Origin: Roseomonas sp.
GTDB taxonomy: Bacteria; Pseudomonadota; Alphaproteobacteria; Acetobacterales; Acetobacteraceae
Direction: 5' to 3'
DNA: 7,892 nucleotides
NCBI GenBank assembly: GCA_020249415.1
Contig: JADCFR010000163.1
Location: forward strand, 1 to 7,892
Positions 5,807 through 7,892 of the stretch are shown piece by piece. A program made the translations under genes and the position numbers. Within the stretch, counting starts at the first letter, position 1. Each line of letters opens with the position of its first letter. Below the pieces are notes generated by a model, which saw nothing but the letters and a program-made list of their open reading frames with translations, made no database searches and had not been told where the DNA came from.

Positions 5807-7459
5807 CTACCTTACCATGCTATAGCCCGGCACGCCTTTCAGCGCCTCGGTCGTATCAAAATCGCGCAGCACCGCGTCATCGGCCATTTCAACCTCAACG
5901 CAGCGATCGGCGTATTTGCCGGCGAGGTGACGCGCGCCGACATCGCCGGTAATCGCCAGCATTTCCGGCAGAAATTCGCGCGACCAAAGCATGGGATTGC
6001 CCTGCTTGCCACGAAAGGTCGGCATGACAATCGCGCGGCCTTCTTCGGGGTCAAAGGCCGCCATCAGCCGATCGAGCATGGCCGCACTCACCAACGGCAT
6101 ATCACCAAGACATACCATGAAGCCTTCAATATCTTCCGGCAAAGCACGCAGCCCGGCCTTCAGCGATGCGGAAAGCCCCTGCGCGTAATCCTCGGCAATT
6201 GCGAATTGCACCGCACGACCGCTGAGCGCTTCTTCCACCCGGTCATGCTCATGCCCGGTAACCACCACCACGGGCCGCGCATGGGAAGCAAGCACCTGAT
6301 CCACCACGCGCACCACCATGGGCACGCCATCATTATCCGTCACCAGCAGTTTGTTCAGCGGCGCCATACGGCGGGAACGTCCAGCCGCCAGCACAATCGC
6401 CGCCACGCGGCGGCCACGACGCGGCGCCAGCGCCGGTGGTGGCGTGCGCGGCGCCTGGTCGCGCGGCAAGGGCCGCACTTCGATTTCCTTGAGAAGACCG
6501 CCCACACCCATGGCGCCGATATCTTCCGGCGTGACATCAAGCCCGGCGAAAAGCCGTTGCAGCACCCAATCAAAGCCATTCAGCTTGGGGCTGCGCGCAC
6601 AGCCAGGCAGCACCATGGCGGGGATTTTGCCGATGTGGCCAAGGCAGAGCAGATTGCCGGGGTCAACCGGCATGCCGAAATGATCAATCGCCCCGCCGGC
6701 GCGCACAATAGCGGCAGGCCCGACATCGCGCCGATCCACCACGGCGGAAGCGCCAGCCACCAGCAGCATCTCCGCCCCCGCACGGCGCAGCCGCGACAGC
6801 GCATCGGAAATCGCGACCGTGTCATGGCGCACGCGTTCCACCGGCAGCAGCGTGCCGCAAAGCCCGGCGATGCGTTCTTCCGTCGCCTCCACCGCGCCTT
6901 CCATCACGCTTTCCTTGATGCCGGGCAGTTCAGACAGCACCAGCCCAACTTTCAAGGCACGGAAAGGATGAATGGCGAGCACGGGGCCCGCGCCGCTTTT
7001 CGCGACCGCTTCCACCACGCCCAGCATTTGCCCCGGCACGGCAAAGGGAATCACCTTGATGGTCGCAACCATTTCCTTGGTGTTCACGGGTGTGAAATTG
7101 GGCAGCGTCGCAATCGTCAGGCTTTCATCCACCGCATTCATGCGCGCGATGCGCTTGGTATCCAGCACCAAAAGCCCTGCCGTTTCCGCGAGGATATTCA
7201 CGCGCCCGGTGGCGGCCCGCGACCGCGCCAGCAAGGGTGCTGCCAGAACCTGGCCCAGCCTTTCGGCGGCCTCATCTTCCGGCACATCGCCCACTTCAAG
7301 CCGCGCGGCGATGACCTCCCGATGCCCGCCCTCACGCAGCGCGGCGATGGCGCCATCATCCAGCACCGTGCCTTTTTTCAAGACGCGCCCCGTCAGGCGC
7401 ATGGTATGCGCCAGGATCGCGCCCTTCGCTTCTTCAAGCCGCGTTGGGCCGAATATCAT
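5807..7459 (-). CDS. Molybdopterin-binding/MobA-MocA-like nucleotidyltransferase fusion
   Basis: This 550-residue cytoplasmic protein joins two activities of molybdenum-cofactor maturation. Residues 1 to about 330 form a MoeA/MoaB-like molybdopterin-binding region, with LLVAGASAVVDRRDVGPAAI (232-251) in place of the usual GGTG loop and GMPVDPGNLL (262-271). Residues 350-550 are a MobA/MocA-type NTP transferase: LAAGRSRRMAPLNKLL (357-372) is the nucleotide-binding loop, LGDMPLV (451-457) holds the metal-binding Asp, GLSASLKAG (428-436) and QGNPM (486-490) match the family, and DFDTTEAL (533-540) is the usual C-terminal block. The LAAG start and NKLL end resemble MocA, which makes molybdopterin cytosine dinucleotide, more than MobA (LAGG). 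The common loop glycine after Met is Ala366 here. Its ATG overlaps the XdhC stop (ATGA), showing co-translation. It probably delivers cofactor to a xanthine dehydrogenase/CO dehydrogenase-family enzyme encoded beyond the right edge. Confidence 0.92.
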   Translation of the reverse strand: MIFGPTRLEEAKGAILAHTMRLTGRVLKKGTVLDDGAIAALREGGHREVIAARLEVGDVPEDEAAERLGQVLAAPLLARSRAATGRVNILAETAGLLVLDTKRIARMNAVDESLTIATLPNFTPVNTKEMVATIKVIPFAVPGQMLGVVEAVAKSGAGPVLAIHPFRALKVGLVLSELPGIKESVMEGAVEATEERIAGLCGTLLPVERVRHDTVAISDALSRLRRAGAEMLLVAGASAVVDRRDVGPAAIVRAGGAIDHFGMPVDPGNLLCLGHIGKIPAMVLPGCARSPKLNGFDWVLQRLFAGLDVTPEDIGAMGVGGLLKEIEVRPLPRDQAPRTPPPALAPRRGRRVAAIVLAAGRSRRMAPLNKLLVTDNDGVPMVVRVVDQVLASHARPVVVVTGHEHDRVEEALSGRAVQFAIAEDYAQGLSASLKAGLRALPEDIEGFMVCLGDMPLVSAAMLDRLMAAFDPEEGRAIVMPTFRGKQGNPMLWSREFLPEMLAITGDVGARHLAGKYADRCVEVEMADDAVLRDFDTTEALKGVPGYSMVR

Positions 7460-7892
7460 GCCGCAACACCAGGGATGGGCCGGACTGCGCCAAGCGCGGC
7501 GCCGCGCCGCGCTGCGACGATTTCCGCCATGATGGAAAGCGCAATTTCCGGCGCCGTAATGGCTTCGATATTCAAGCCAACTGGCGCATGGATGCGCCCC
7601 ATGGCTTCCGAGGTATGACCAAGCTCGGTCAGGCGCGCGATGCGCTTGGCATGGGTGCGCCGGCTGCCGAGCGCGCCGATATAAAACGCCTCACTCTTCA
7701 GCGCCGCATCCAAGGCGGGATCATCCAGCTTCGGGTCATGCGTCAGTGTCACCACCGCGGTGCGCGCATCAGGCGCCAAAGCTTCCATCGCCTCATCCGG
7801 CCAATCGGTGGAAAGCGTGACACCGGGCAGGCGTTCTTCACTGGCGAAGGCGCGACGCGGGTCCACCACCACCATGACAAAGCCGAGCGGCG
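7456..7892 (-). CDS. XdhC-family protein, C-terminal part (cut by right edge)
   Basis: The frame is open from the right edge to TGA at 7458-7456, giving the last 144 residues. It matches the C-terminal Rossmann-like domain of XdhC/CoxI proteins: VVVDPRRAFAS, AVVTLTHDPKLDDPAL, then the hallmark YIGALGSRRTHAKRI and the closing HAPVGLNIEAITAPEIALSIMAEIV (given here as adjoining blocks HAPVGLNIEA and EIALSIMAEIV). XdhC proteins bind molybdenum cofactor, help its sulfuration and insert it into xanthine dehydrogenase-type enzymes. The ATG at 7875 lies inside the domain: the codons before it (PLGFV) continue the conserved strand, so the true start is outside the window. Whether an N-terminal XdhC/CoxI domain is fused upstream cannot be seen. 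The stop overlaps the next gene's ATG by four bases, placing the two in one operon. Confidence 0.93.
   Translation of the reverse strand, partial: PLGFVMVVVDPRRAFASEERLPGVTLSTDWPDEAMEALAPDARTAVVTLTHDPKLDDPALDAALKSEAFYIGALGSRRTHAKRIARLTELGHTSEAMGRIHAPVGLNIEAITAPEIALSIMAEIVAARRGAALGAVRPIPGVAA

Noticed and set aside
5927..7618. A 563-codon open frame on the plus strand
   Set aside because: It is antisense to the clearly real molybdenum-cofactor gene and is extremely rich in His, Arg and Gln, the usual sign of an antisense frame.
7456..7875. XdhC gene starting at ATG 7875
   Set aside because: The conserved strand continues upstream of this ATG to the window edge, so it is an internal methionine.

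Overview
The window reads as ordinary chromosomal DNA of a high-GC alphaproteobacterium, most likely an acetic-acid-bacteria relative (Acetobacteraceae or another Rhodospirillales group). That placement rests on codon use and on recognising the molybdenum-cofactor and glutaredoxin/DinB families; it is inference, not a database result. All genes but one are on the minus strand.

Layout: (1) 1-965, minus: N-terminal 321 codons of a TPR-repeat protein that runs off the left edge and is clearly less GC-rich than the rest. (2) 1153-1938, minus: a glutaredoxin-DinB fusion gene with an intact ribosome binding site and start but five in-frame premature stops and no frameshift, so a pseudogene. (3) 1939-2304: a 366-base gap with no intact gene, perhaps holding a remnant of an acetyltransferase gene. 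(4) 4424-2305, minus: a tight three-gene operon encoding an unrecognised 164-residue protein, a small lipoprotein and an MFS exporter of the MFS_3/EntS type. (5) 4517-5794, plus: an amidase-signature hydrolase with a complete Lys-Ser-Ser triad, divergent from that operon. (6) 7892-5807, minus: the end of an XdhC-family gene overlapping by 4 bases a 550-residue protein that joins a molybdopterin-binding domain to a MobA/MocA-like nucleotidyltransferase.

How they work together: the XdhC and fusion proteins are maturation factors for molybdopterin-dinucleotide enzymes of the xanthine dehydrogenase/CO dehydrogenase family, so such an enzyme is probably encoded beyond the right edge. The 164-residue protein, lipoprotein and exporter are co-transcribed, but their shared role is unknown. 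The stretch from about 1150 to 2300 is decaying. I did not find a convincing new biological system here. The most notable items are the nonsense-only pseudogene, the unexplained small genes leading into the exporter, and an 8-bp perfect inverted repeat in the divergent promoter region.
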